Assembly (NCBI GenBank): GCA_002372015.1
Contig: DFIA01000006.1
Location: 1 to 8,274, forward strand
DNA: 8,274 nucleotides
Reading direction: 5' to 3'
Source: Bacteroidales bacterium UBA3709
Lineage (GTDB): Bacteria; Bacteroidota; Bacteroidia; Bacteroidales; UBA932
The notes beneath the pieces were generated by a model. That model did not search any database and was not told the origin of the DNA. It saw only the letters and a program-made list of their open reading frames with translations. The position numbers and the translations under genes were made by a program. The first letter of the stretch is position 1. Each line of letters opens with the position of its first letter. Of the stretch, positions 1 through 7,050 are shown piece by piece.

Positions 1-708
1 CCATACGCACACGCTGGTTTTGTAAGTTTGGCTAACAGTTCAGCCGCTGGCTTCGGTCTTGGTTTGATGGCTCCTATCCGCTTGTCAAAAGTATTCAGTA
101 TAGTACCGGATTTAAGAGCCACTGCAATCCCTAATGCCAAGTTTAGCGGCGAGAAGAAGAGAATGGGCTTCAACTTAACCGGAACTTTAGGTCTGCGTAT
201 CTCGTTCCCTGGTGGAGCACGTAAGCAGCTTCCTGTAGTGGTAGAGGTACCTCCGGTGCCTGTTAGAGACACTGTTGTTGTGATTAAGAGAGATACTGTT
301 TACATAGTTCAGAAAGACACTTCTGTATTTGTACACAAAGATACTACAGTTATAGAGAAGCCAGAACTTCCTGTTCCAAGAACAAGCCTTGTTTACTTCA
401 AGGTTGGAAAATTTGTGTTGGACGAAAACTCAAGAGAAATTCTTGATAAGTATGCAGAGTATCTGCTTCAGGCTACAGATATTAACATCCTTATAGAAGG
501 CCATGCAAGTAGCGAGGGTAGTCTTACTCTAAACAAGAACCTTGCAATAAGGCGTGCCAATGTTGTTAGAGAATATCTCACAAGAAAGGGAGTTAAAGCG
601 TCTCGTATAACGGTAGAGGGCAAGGGTATAGATTTCCCTGTTGCCGATAATGCTACCGAAGCAGGCCGCCGCCTTAACCGTAGGGCTGTGGTTGTTGTTC
701 AAGACTAA
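1..708 (+). CDS. OmpA-family outer-membrane protein, 5' end outside the window
   Basis: This is the C-terminal part of an outer-membrane barrel protein with a periplasmic OmpA domain that anchors the envelope to peptidoglycan. The frame is open from base 1, so the gene starts upstream; a TTG at 28 is only an internal leucine codon. Counting residues from that TTG, about 1-62 alternate polar and hydrophobic residues like the last barrel strands. Residues 80-111 form four 8-residue R/K-D-T repeats after a Pro/Val-rich stretch. Residues 120-226 are the OmpA domain, with IEGHAS (156-161), N171-L-A-x-R-R-A, REYL and a closing NRRAVV. The Asp of E. coli OmpA (D271) that contacts diaminopimelate aligns with Ser161, while the Arg pair 175/176 is kept; IEGHAS is common in Bacteroidetes. 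The gene is separated from the glycan genes by 189 nt and a hairpin, so it is probably a neighbour rather than an operon member. The family is secure; the specific role is unknown. Confidence 0.9.
   Translation, partial: PYAHAGFVSLANSSAAGFGLGLMAPIRLSKVFSIVPDLRATAIPNAKFSGEKKRMGFNLTGTLGLRISFPGGARKQLPVVVEVPPVPVRDTVVVIKRDTVYIVQKDTSVFVHKDTTVIEKPELPVPRTSLVYFKVGKFVLDENSREILDKYAEYLLQATDINILIEGHASSEGSLTLNKNLAIRRANVVREYLTRKGVKASRITVEGKGIDFPVADNATEAGRRLNRRAVVVVQD
265..360 (+). repeat. Four 24-nt tandem units encoding an 8-residue R/K-D-T linker repeat
   Basis: Four consecutive 24-nt units encode RDTVVVIK, RDTVYIVQ, KDTSVFVH and KDTTVIEK. The DNA has diverged between units while R/K-D-T and the alternating hydrophobic positions are kept, so the repeat is maintained at protein level and is not a recent DNA duplication. 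It lies between the barrel and the OmpA domain and is probably an extended periplasmic spacer (inference). Confidence 0.8.
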
Positions 709-746
709 GAAAACTCAATGGGGTGCAAATTGTGCTCCAAGTAAAG

Positions 747-774
747 TTTGATTTTGAGCTTGATTTGATTTTGA
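747..774 (+). repeat. T-rich direct repeat TTTGATTTTGA in the intergenic region
   Basis: The 11-mer TTTGATTTTGA occurs exactly at 747-757 and again at 764-774, 17 nt apart, followed by a further TTTGA at 775-779. It supplies several TTTG tetramers, the -33 element of Bacteroidetes promoters, upstream of the glycan operon. It could be part of a promoter or regulator site, or simply low-complexity AT-rich sequence. Confidence 0.4.
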
Positions 775-789
775 TTTGAGTTAGAGTTG
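759..789 (+). promoter_or_regulatory. Weak candidate Bacteroidetes-type promoter for the glycan operon
   Basis: CTTG (759-762) lies 19 nt before TAGAGTTG (782-789). Against the Bacteroidetes primary-sigma consensus (TTTG at -33, about 19-21 nt, TAnnTTTG at -7) this has one mismatch in each element. It would start transcription near 796 and give a leader of about 100 nt holding the hairpin at 847-878. T-rich DNA produces such matches easily, so the call is weak; the promoter may lie elsewhere or upstream of the window. Confidence 0.22.
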
Positions 790-846
790 AACTTTCTCCT
801 TTTGAAATCATTTATATTAACAGATTTTTATAGAACATTTATAACC

Positions 847-885
847 GGGAGATAACCATAAACAAATGGTTATCTCCCCTTTATT
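847..885 (+). terminator. Perfect 13-bp hairpin with T-rich tail (terminator or leader attenuator)
   Basis: GGGAGATAACCAT (847-859) and ATGGTTATCTCCC (866-878) are perfect reverse complements around a 6-nt loop (860-865), followed by CTTTATT (879-885). This is an intrinsic-terminator shape, although the tail is short and carries an A. It lies 138 nt after the OmpA stop and only 19 nt before the gmd ATG, so it may end the OmpA transcript or act in the glycan operon leader. Bacteroides capsule operons are known for leader termination relieved by UpxY (NusG-like) proteins, but no upxY gene is visible here, so that link is inference. Confidence 0.6.
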
Positions 886-897
886 GGGATTGAGTGT

Positions 898-1965
898 ATG
901 AAGAAAGCACTTATAACAGGAATTACGGGCCAAGACGGCAGCTTCTTAGCTGAGTTTCTCTTAGAGAAAGGTTACGAGGTGCATGGAACGCTCCGCAGAT
1001 CATCTTCTTTTAATACCGGCCGTATAGAGCATTTGTATTTAGACGAGTGGGTTAGAGATATGCATCAGAAACGCCTTATTTCTTTGCACTGGTCTGATAT
1101 GACAGATTCCAGTTCTCTCATTCGTGTGATTTCTGAGATACGTCCTGATGAAATTTATAATCTTGCAGCTCAGAGTCATGTGAAGGTTTCTTTTGATGTT
1201 CCTGAGTTTACTGCCGAAACAGATGCTGTTGGAGTGTTGCGCCTTTTAGAGGCAGTACGTATCTGCGGTTTAGCAGATACTTGCAGAATTTATCAGGCAT
1301 CTACTTCGGAACTTTACGGCTTGGTGCAGGAAATCCCACAAAAAGAAACTACACCGTTCTACCCTCGTTCTCCTTACGGAGTAGCTAAGATGTATGGCTT
1401 CTGGATAACCAAAAACTATCGCGAAAGCTATAATATGTATTGCTGCAATGGTATTTTATTTAACCATGAATCTGAAAGGAGAGGAGAAAATTTTGTAACG
1501 CGCAAAATAACTCTGGCTGTAGCAAGAATTGCGCAGGGGTATCAGGATAAGCTTTATTTGGGTAACCTCGATGCTTTGAGAGACTGGGGCTATGCTCGCG
1601 ATTATGTGGAGTGCATGTGGCTGATGCTTCAGCAGGATGTGGCAGATGATTTTGTAATAGCTACAGGTGAGCAACATTCTGTGCGAGAGTTTTGTACTTT
1701 GGCCTTTAAAGAAGTTGGAATAGATATTAAGTGGGAAGGAACAGGAGTACAAGAAAGAGGCTTAGATGCCAAAACCGGCAAGATTTTGATAGAAGTAGAT
1801 CCTAAATATTTCCGTCCTGCAGAGGTTGAAACATTGCTAGGCGATCCTACCAAAGCCAAGGAAAAACTTGGTTGGGACCCTTGCAAAACTTCATTTAAGG
1901 AGCTTGTGAGAATTATGATTTCTCACGATATGGAGAAAGTCAGGCGTCTATATGCAGGGCGATAG
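898..1965 (+). CDS. gmd: GDP-mannose 4,6-dehydratase
   Basis: This cytoplasmic NADP-dependent short-chain dehydrogenase removes water from GDP-D-mannose to give GDP-4-keto-6-deoxy-D-mannose, the first committed step to GDP-L-fucose. The 355-residue product is close to the usual length of about 350-375. Visible motifs are the Rossmann loop GITGQDG (8-14), the NADP-binding TLRRSS (31-36), the active-site segment ASTSEL with T136 and E138, the Y160-x3-K164 pair, NGILFNHES (184-192) and the C-terminal YFRPAEVE. Similarity to E. coli Gmd is evident across the whole length. The ATG at 898 puts the Rossmann strand at residue 3, as in the family. No strong Shine-Dalgarno is seen, as is common in this phylum. 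It is the first gene after the leader hairpin, and fcl follows 13 nt downstream, the standard gmd-fcl pair. Confidence 0.97.
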   Translation: MKKALITGITGQDGSFLAEFLLEKGYEVHGTLRRSSSFNTGRIEHLYLDEWVRDMHQKRLISLHWSDMTDSSSLIRVISEIRPDEIYNLAAQSHVKVSFDVPEFTAETDAVGVLRLLEAVRICGLADTCRIYQASTSELYGLVQEIPQKETTPFYPRSPYGVAKMYGFWITKNYRESYNMYCCNGILFNHESERRGENFVTRKITLAVARIAQGYQDKLYLGNLDALRDWGYARDYVECMWLMLQQDVADDFVIATGEQHSVREFCTLAFKEVGIDIKWEGTGVQERGLDAKTGKILIEVDPKYFRPAEVETLLGDPTKAKEKLGWDPCKTSFKELVRIMISHDMEKVRRLYAGR

Positions 1966-1978
1966 TTCGTTTTTACAG

Positions 1979-2998
1979 ATGGATATTAACTCAAAAATAT
2001 ATGTTGCAGGCCATAGAGGAATGGTAGGCTCTGCCATAGTACGGCAACTGAAAAAGCAGGGCTATAATAATTTACTGCTTAAAACACATTCTGAGTTGGA
2101 TTTGTGCAGACAAGCTGAGGTAGAGGAGTTTTTTGAAACAGAAAAGCCCGAATATGTGTTTTTGGCAGCGGCTAAGGTTGGTGGTATAATTGCCAATAAG
2201 CTCCATCCGGCAGATTTTTTGTATAGCAACATGATTCTGGAAATGAATGTTATACATTCTGCGTGGAAAAATGGTTGCAAGAAACTTTTATTTCTCGGTT
2301 CGAGTTGCATATATCCACGTCTTGCTCCGCAGCCTATGCAGGAAGAGTGTTTGCTTACCTCTTCTCTTGAACCCACAAACGAGGCTTATGCTCTTGCCAA
2401 GATAAGCGGTTTGCGTTACTGTCAATATCTCAATCGCCAATATGGCACAGATTATATATCTGTTATGCCTACAAACCTATATGGGCCGGGCGATAATTAT
2501 CACCCGGAACACTCTCATGTTTTGCCTGCTTTAATCCGCCGTTTTCATGAGGCGAAAGAGGCTGGAGCCAAGGAAGTTATCTGCTGGGGAGATGGCTCGC
2601 CACTCAGAGAGTTTCTGTATGTAGATGACCTTGCAGAACTATGTGTGTTGTTGATGAATACATATTCAGCAAAAGTTGATTACAACAAAAATCAGTACCC
2701 AAAAGAGTTAGCAAGAAAGTCAGATAAGGGCTTGGATAGTGAATGGCCTGCCGAAACAGTAAATGCCGGCACGGGCAAAGAAATTACTATTAAGGCTTTA
2801 ACAGAACTTGTAGCAGAGGTAGTTGGTTACAAAGGTGCTATCAAATGGGATGCTACTCGCCCAAACGGCACACCAAGAAAGCTGTTAGATGTTTCAAAAT
2901 CAAAGGCCTTAGGCTGGGAGGCCAAAACACAACTTATAGAAGGCATCCGCCTTGCATACAAAGATTTCCTTACCTCAGAAGTACGGGCAGAAAGGTAA
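1979..2998 (+). CDS. fcl: GDP-L-fucose synthase (GDP-4-keto-6-deoxy-D-mannose 3,5-epimerase/4-reductase)
   Basis: This cytoplasmic enzyme epimerises the Gmd product at C3 and C5 and reduces C4 with NADPH, giving GDP-L-fucose. In the 339-residue product the Rossmann loop is GHRGMVGSAI (11-20). The catalytic set is present one residue later than in E. coli GMER: S108, C110, Y137, K141 and H180. FHEAKEAGAKE, LREFLYVDDLAE and GTPRKLLDV are also typical. I chose the ATG at 1979, which gives the usual MDxNSKIYVAG start with no overlap. An ATG at 1952 would add nine unsupported residues and overlap gmd. Residues of about 232-258 form a hydrophilic, Lys-rich insertion absent from the 321-residue E. 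coli enzyme but, from memory, usual in Bacteroidetes homologues. The next gene starts 4 nt after the stop. Confidence 0.97.
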   Translation: MDINSKIYVAGHRGMVGSAIVRQLKKQGYNNLLLKTHSELDLCRQAEVEEFFETEKPEYVFLAAAKVGGIIANKLHPADFLYSNMILEMNVIHSAWKNGCKKLLFLGSSCIYPRLAPQPMQEECLLTSSLEPTNEAYALAKISGLRYCQYLNRQYGTDYISVMPTNLYGPGDNYHPEHSHVLPALIRRFHEAKEAGAKEVICWGDGSPLREFLYVDDLAELCVLLMNTYSAKVDYNKNQYPKELARKSDKGLDSEWPAETVNAGTGKEITIKALTELVAEVVGYKGAIKWDATRPNGTPRKLLDVSKSKALGWEAKTQLIEGIRLAYKDFLTSEVRAER

Positions 2999-3002
2999 GA
3001 AA

Positions 3003-3836
3003 ATGAAAGGTGCTGATATACTCAAGTTTATATTTGCTCTGGTAGTAGTGTGGATACATACCGGCACTAACGATTTGCATGGGTTAGTGAATATTGCAGT
3101 TCCTTTCTTTTTTGTTATGTCTGGCTTCTTTTTGTTTGGGAAGATTTTTACACAGCCAGACAGCATATCAAAACAATCGGTTCTGTTGAAGTGGCTAAAA
3201 AGTACAATAAGGCTTTATTTATTGTGGACTTTAATCTATCTTCCGTTTGCTATAATTGGTTTTTATAAAGAAGGTTTACCACTTATCAAATCTACTGTTG
3301 TGTGGCTCAGAAATGTTCTGTTAGTTGGAGAAAATTATCTTTCGTGGCCTTTGTGGTATCTGTTGGGTATGATATGGGCCGGTATTGTTATTCTCCTATC
3401 TATAAAATTGAGGATACCTTTTTGGTTGCTGTGTATAGGTGGAGTTATACTCTTTTTGGCACCTCGTATTTTGCCCGCAGTATTTGAAAATAAATACTAT
3501 CTATCTTCATTTCAGACAACCCGAAATGGCTTTTTCCACGGACTGCCCTTTATGCTTTTAGGTGGGGTTGTTCGTAAAGTTCTACCATCTATAAAAGGGT
3601 GGCGGATTGGTTCTTGGCAACAAAAGATAGGCATGTATCTGCGTTTCTATAGTGTTCATATATACCTTACTCACATGCTTTGGGCAGGCTTCTGCATGTT
3701 ATATGTAGCTGATTATAAGCGAGGAGTATTATTATGGGGTGGGGCTGTAATAGCCTCATTATTAACAGGTTTTATAGTCGGCTTACTTCCTGCACTGCAA
3801 AAGTTCTTGTATGGCAGAGTTTATGTGCCCCGATAA
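3003..3836 (+). CDS. Acyltransferase-3 family membrane protein, unusually short
   Basis: This is an integral membrane protein of the family that O-acylates (often O-acetylates) surface glycans. The start at 3003 follows AAAGG (2991-2995) and is 4 nt after the fcl stop; an in-frame ATG at 2952 lies inside fcl and is unlikely. The N-terminus carries the family's basic-x10-His signature as K8 and H19, with Lys in place of the more usual Arg. Other motifs are NIAVPFFFVMSGFFLF (30-45), WPLWYLLG (115-122), RNGFFHGLPFMLLGG (174-188) and HIYLTHML (219-226). Hydrophobic segments lie near 7-20, 29-46, 69-87, 115-133, 139-155, 178-190, 214-235 and 242-265, about eight in all. Relatives are usually about 320-350 residues with ten, so roughly two helices seem absent between residues 190 and 214. 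The frame is intact; activity is uncertain, and the acyl donor and acceptor are unknown. Confidence 0.87.
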   Translation: MKGADILKFIFALVVVWIHTGTNDLHGLVNIAVPFFFVMSGFFLFGKIFTQPDSISKQSVLLKWLKSTIRLYLLWTLIYLPFAIIGFYKEGLPLIKSTVVWLRNVLLVGENYLSWPLWYLLGMIWAGIVILLSIKLRIPFWLLCIGGVILFLAPRILPAVFENKYYLSSFQTTRNGFFHGLPFMLLGGVVRKVLPSIKGWRIGSWQQKIGMYLRFYSVHIYLTHMLWAGFCMLYVADYKRGVLLWGGAVIASLLTGFIVGLLPALQKFLYGRVYVPR

Positions 3837-3868
3837 ACTAAGAACGCTTGAAGCAAAAAGTAGGTGAT

Positions 3869-3895
3869 ATGAAAATAAGAGTGTTAGCAGCATGA
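3869..3895 (+). other. Eight-codon ORF joined by ATGA to the acetyltransferase start
   Basis: ATG at 3869 opens the frame MKIRVLAA and stops at TGA 3893-3895, which overlaps the acetyltransferase start as ATGA (3892-3895). AGG (3862-3864) lies 4 nt upstream, a better ribosome-entry signal than anything directly before 3892. It could bring ribosomes to the next gene by coupling. The peptide also resembles the MKIRVL opening common in glycosyltransferases, so it may be the leftover start of a deleted gene. Its translation is unproven. Confidence 0.3.
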
Positions 3896-4602
3896 TAGCT
3901 CTGATTAAAAGGATGTTAAAAGGTTTTGCTTCTCCTTTTGTCAGCAGATATATCTACCTGAAGCAAAAATTGAGATGGCGTGGCATAGTGCGTTTTAACT
4001 CCAAAGTTAGAATATCTGATGATTCTATATTTGAAGGCGCTAACAGCATAAGCCCCAATACTTTCTTTCAAGGGAAAATGGGCTATGGCACTTATCTCGC
4101 AGGGAATTGTTATATTATGGCTGATATAGGTCGTTTTTGTTCCGTAGGAAATGGTGTTAGAACTATACATGGCACTCATCCCATAACTTCTCCTTTTGCA
4201 ACAACATCGCCTGTTTTTTTCTCTTTACGCAAGCAAGCCATGTACACTTTTGCTAAAGAGCAGCGTTTTGAAGAACTACTTCCTCCTGTTAGTATAGGGA
4301 ATGATTGTTGGATAGGAGACAGAGCTATGATAATTGGCGGCTTAACAGTGGGTGATGGAGCTGTTGTTTTAGCGGGTGCTGTTGTTACTAAAGATGTTCC
4401 TCCTTATGCAATAGTAGGTGGCGTTCCTGCTAAAATATTGAGATACAGATATGATGAGGATACTGTTAGTTGGCTGTTAAAATTGTCTTGGTGGAATAAA
4501 CCTTTGGATTGGCTGAAAGAAAACAGCGAGTGCCTTTGTGATTTGGAAGAGCTGAAGTCGGTTCTCCAAAATGAACAGTCTGCTCATACAGAGGTATCAT
4601 AA
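3892..4602 (+). CDS. Left-handed beta-helix (hexapeptide-repeat) O-acetyltransferase
   Basis: This is a cytoplasmic, probably trimeric acetyl-CoA-dependent acetyltransferase that would add an acetyl group to a nucleotide sugar or lipid-linked sugar of the glycan. In the 236-residue product, imperfect hexapeptide turns are seen at about 58-92 (YGTYLAGNCYIMADIGRFCS). They resume at 133-183 with VSIGNDCWIGDRAMI, LTVGDGAVVLAGAVVTKDV and the family's usual IVGGVPAKILRYRY closing motif. The likely catalytic His is H94 or H96 in TIHGTHPI, followed by a loop (about 97-130) that interrupts the helix as in CatB/xenobiotic acetyltransferase relatives. A helical, Trp-rich tail (191-212) follows. The ATG at 3892 is the only good start, because the frame is stopped at 3865-3867 and has no other ATG between. 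The 55-nt gap before it is larger than elsewhere in the cluster. The acceptor sugar cannot be read from the sequence. Confidence 0.92.
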   Translation: MIALIKRMLKGFASPFVSRYIYLKQKLRWRGIVRFNSKVRISDDSIFEGANSISPNTFFQGKMGYGTYLAGNCYIMADIGRFCSVGNGVRTIHGTHPITSPFATTSPVFFSLRKQAMYTFAKEQRFEELLPPVSIGNDCWIGDRAMIIGGLTVGDGAVVLAGAVVTKDVPPYAIVGGVPAKILRYRYDEDTVSWLLKLSWWNKPLDWLKENSECLCDLEELKSVLQNEQSAHTEVS

Positions 4603-4616
4603 AATATTTGAGACGG

Positions 4617-5477
4617 ATGAATATTAGTGTTATAACTGTCAATAGAAATAACCTGTCCGGATTGAGGAAAACTGTAGAAAGTGTAAGAACTCAACGAGTT
4701 AAACCTTATGAGTTCATTGTAATAGATGGTGCTTCCACAGATGGAAGCTCTGCTTTATTGCAGGAGTATTCTTCTTTGATAACTTATTCTGTAAGTGAGC
4801 CGGATAAAGGTATCTACAATGCAATGAACAAAGGTGTTGCTGCTGCTAAAGGAGAGTATTGTATTTTCATGAATTCTGGAGACTGCTTTTGCAATGATGA
4901 TGCAATCAGATTATTGTCTGAAACAGGCGCAACCCAAGATATAATTTGCGGTAATGCAGTTATCCTTGAGGATGTTCCACGCAGAAAACAACCTCCCAAA
5001 GAAATTACTCTGAACTTTTTGTATAATCAGTCTTTATGCCATCAGAGTGTTCTTATCCGTACATCTCTTTTAAGAGCGGAACCTTATGATGAATCTCTAA
5101 AAATTGTGGCAGACCGGAAGTTCTTCCTTAAGGCCCTTGTTTTTAGCAATTGTTCTTATAAGGCTGTAGACATAGATGTTGCTAATTATGACATTACAGG
5201 CTATAGTGCAAAGAACCGTTTTGCGTCGGAACAAGAGTGGGAGAAGGTTCTCAGAGATACTTTGCCTGAAAGAATACTTACAGATTATGGCCGCTCTGTA
5301 AGCGGCGTTCTTTATGGAACATCTCCTTACGAAAGGATGTTCTTGGAAATCGGAAGAAGAAAATACCGCAAGCCAGTTTACAGAATGGTGCGTTCTTTTC
5401 TGTCTTTTTTGTCCGTATTTCGTAAAAGCGCTGGGTTTGTAAATGTTTTTCCTAAGTCGGAAACGAGTGGCAGGTAA
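4617..5477 (+). CDS. Family 2 glycosyltransferase, WfgS/WcaE-like
   Basis: This cytoplasmic or membrane-associated GT-A fold enzyme would transfer a sugar from a nucleotide donor to the growing lipid-linked oligosaccharide. The 286-residue product starts MNISVITVNRNN, with IDGASTDGS (36-44) for nucleotide binding and SEPDKGIYNAMNKG (60-73). FMNSGD (84-89) takes the place of the usual DxD, and CHQSVLI (141-147) and VADRKFF (164-170) follow. The SEPDKGIY and NSGD pair marks the group resembling WfgS and colanic acid WcaE. The C-terminal 60 residues are basic and hydrophobic and may contact the membrane. ATG at 4617 is preferred over a TTG at 4608, which adds only MRR. It lies 14 nt after the acetyltransferase, and the flippase starts 5 nt after its stop. 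Donor and linkage cannot be inferred. Confidence 0.93.
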   Translation: MNISVITVNRNNLSGLRKTVESVRTQRVKPYEFIVIDGASTDGSSALLQEYSSLITYSVSEPDKGIYNAMNKGVAAAKGEYCIFMNSGDCFCNDDAIRLLSETGATQDIICGNAVILEDVPRRKQPPKEITLNFLYNQSLCHQSVLIRTSLLRAEPYDESLKIVADRKFFLKALVFSNCSYKAVDIDVANYDITGYSAKNRFASEQEWEKVLRDTLPERILTDYGRSVSGVLYGTSPYERMFLEIGRRKYRKPVYRMVRSFLSFLSVFRKSAGFVNVFPKSETSGR

Positions 5478-5482
5478 TATAA

Positions 5483-7033
5483 ATGCTCAATCCAGAATCC
5501 AGAACATATAAGAGTTTACGGAACAGTTCAATCTCTCTCTGGTTTTATGTGGTGACATTTATACTGTCATTTATTTCCAGGAGAATATTGATACGGCAGT
5601 TAGGCGAGGATCTTGTGGGCTTGAATACTACTGCTTCCAGCCTCCTTTCTTTGTTGAATCTTGCTGAACTTGGAATAGGAACAGCTGTAGGTTATACCCT
5701 TTACAAACCTTTAAGAGAAAAAGATATCAATGTAATAAATGAAATAGTATCGCTACAAGGTTGGCTATATAGAAGGATTGCTTTCTTTATTATTTTCTGT
5801 AGCATTGTATTGTCTTTTTTTCTCCCTTTTATCTTTGAGAAAAGCCAATTGCCGCCTTGGACTTATTTTACCACTTTTTTTATCCTTCTATTTGCTTCTC
5901 TGCTTGGATATTTTGTGAATTACAGACAGATTGTACTTTCAGCAAATCAACAGCAATACAAAGTACAGCTTAGTTTTGGTACTGTAACAATTTTAAAAAT
6001 ATTATTCCAACTCATAGTTGTATCTGTGTTTGAATATAAATATGCGTGGTGGTTATTTATAGAGTTATTATTCAGTATAATAGCGTCAATTGCTATTAAT
6101 GTACAAATTCGCAAGACTTTTCCGCAGCTTAAGACTGATTTTAAAAGAGGTGCTGAGCTCAGAACTAAGTATCCAATCATACTAAAAAAAATCAAGCAAT
6201 TATTTGTACATAAGATAGGTACTATAGCCTTGAACAACACATCACCATTAGTAATATATGCTTACTCTTCATTGGCAATGGTGACAAGTTATGGTAATTA
6301 TTTAGTAATTAACCGTGGAGTATCTTCGCTCTTCAATGCCGTTTTTAATGGTATGAATGCAAGTGTAGGTAATCTAATAGCGGAAGGGAATCAGGATAGA
6401 ATAGATTCAGTTTTTCGCGAGTTGTTTTCATCGCGTTTTCTTATTGTCTCTACTTGCTGTTATTGTATGTTTATGCTTTATTCTCAATTCATATCACTTT
6501 GGGTTGGGGGTCAATTTATTCTGGATTATAAAGCAGAATTGCTTATAGTCGCATTATTCTACATATCTGCATCAAGAGAGGTGGTAGATTCGTTTTTGAA
6601 TGGCTATGGTTTATTTAAGGATATTTGGGCACCGCTTGCAGAGGCTGTTTTGAATATTGGGTGTTCTGTTCTGCTTGGCGCATTTTATGGGTTGCATGGT
6701 ATTTTGTTGGGTGTTCTTATAAGCCAGTTGGCTATAATTATTATTTGGAAACCTATATTCTTGTTCCGTGCGGGATTTTGTAAAAACCCTTTGAAGTACT
6801 TTGCAATGTATATAAAACATCTTTTGCTGTTTGGACTCACTGCATTGATTCTTACATTTGCACTTAAAAAATTAAGTTTAGGCTGTTCTTCAAGTTTTCT
6901 GTCCTTTGTCGTTTTGGGAATATTTCTTGAGATAATCTCCCTTCTATTGTTAGGCTTTCTGCTTTATTGCTTTGAGGACGGAATGAGGAGTTTCGTCAAA
7001 AGAGTTCATGTGGTTTTATTGTCAAGAAAATGA
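5483..7033 (+). CDS. wzx: Wzx-type polysaccharide flippase (MOP/PST superfamily)
   Basis: This multi-helix cytoplasmic-membrane protein would flip the lipid-linked repeat unit from the cytoplasmic to the periplasmic face. The 516-residue product has the expected length and about 12-14 hydrophobic segments. The N-terminus is characteristic of Bacteroidales flippases: RNSSISLWFYVVTFILSF, then RRILIRQLGEDLVGLN (33-48) and SLLNLAELGIGTAVGYTLYKPL (56-77). A central basic loop (about 208-238, KTFPQLKTDFKRGAELRTKY and KKIKQ) separates the two halves. The second half begins with a helix-rich stretch containing YGNYLVINRGVSSLFNAVFNG. AGG (5472-5474) lies 8 nt before the ATG. It sits between two glycosyltransferases, which supports a Wzx/Wzy-type pathway, but no Wzy is seen here. 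An A8 run at 6184-6191 leaves the frame intact. Substrate specificity cannot be read from the sequence. Confidence 0.93.
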   Translation: MLNPESRTYKSLRNSSISLWFYVVTFILSFISRRILIRQLGEDLVGLNTTASSLLSLLNLAELGIGTAVGYTLYKPLREKDINVINEIVSLQGWLYRRIAFFIIFCSIVLSFFLPFIFEKSQLPPWTYFTTFFILLFASLLGYFVNYRQIVLSANQQQYKVQLSFGTVTILKILFQLIVVSVFEYKYAWWLFIELLFSIIASIAINVQIRKTFPQLKTDFKRGAELRTKYPIILKKIKQLFVHKIGTIALNNTSPLVIYAYSSLAMVTSYGNYLVINRGVSSLFNAVFNGMNASVGNLIAEGNQDRIDSVFRELFSSRFLIVSTCCYCMFMLYSQFISLWVGGQFILDYKAELLIVALFYISASREVVDSFLNGYGLFKDIWAPLAEAVLNIGCSVLLGAFYGLHGILLGVLISQLAIIIIWKPIFLFRAGFCKNPLKYFAMYIKHLLLFGLTALILTFALKKLSLGCSSSFLSFVVLGIFLEIISLLLLGFLLYCFEDGMRSFVKRVHVVLLSRK

Positions 7034-7050
7034 AATAATATGTAGCACTT

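Noticed and set aside
28..30. TTG as a true start of the OmpA-like gene
   Set aside because: The frame is open to base 1, and a barrel and signal peptide are expected upstream, so the gene is cut by the window edge.
801..828. TTTG (801-804) with CAGATTTT (821-828) as a promoter
   Set aside because: The spacer is 16 nt, shorter than the usual 19-21, and the -7 box has two mismatches.
1456..1886. Minus-strand open frames within gmd, and similar ones in fcl, the flippase and the glycosyltransferases
   Set aside because: They are antisense to strongly recognised genes, show no family features, and overlap each other.
1952..1978. Upstream in-frame ATG for fcl that would overlap gmd
   Set aside because: The nine added residues do not match the family's N-terminus, and the ATG at 1979 gives the usual MDxNSKIYVAG start.
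2952..3002. Upstream in-frame ATG for the first acyltransferase
   Set aside because: It would add 17 polar residues encoded inside fcl. The ATG at 3003 follows an AAAGG site and puts the first helix at the expected distance.
4608..4616. TTG start for the WfgS-like glycosyltransferase
   Set aside because: It adds only MRR before the typical MNISVITVN start at 4617.
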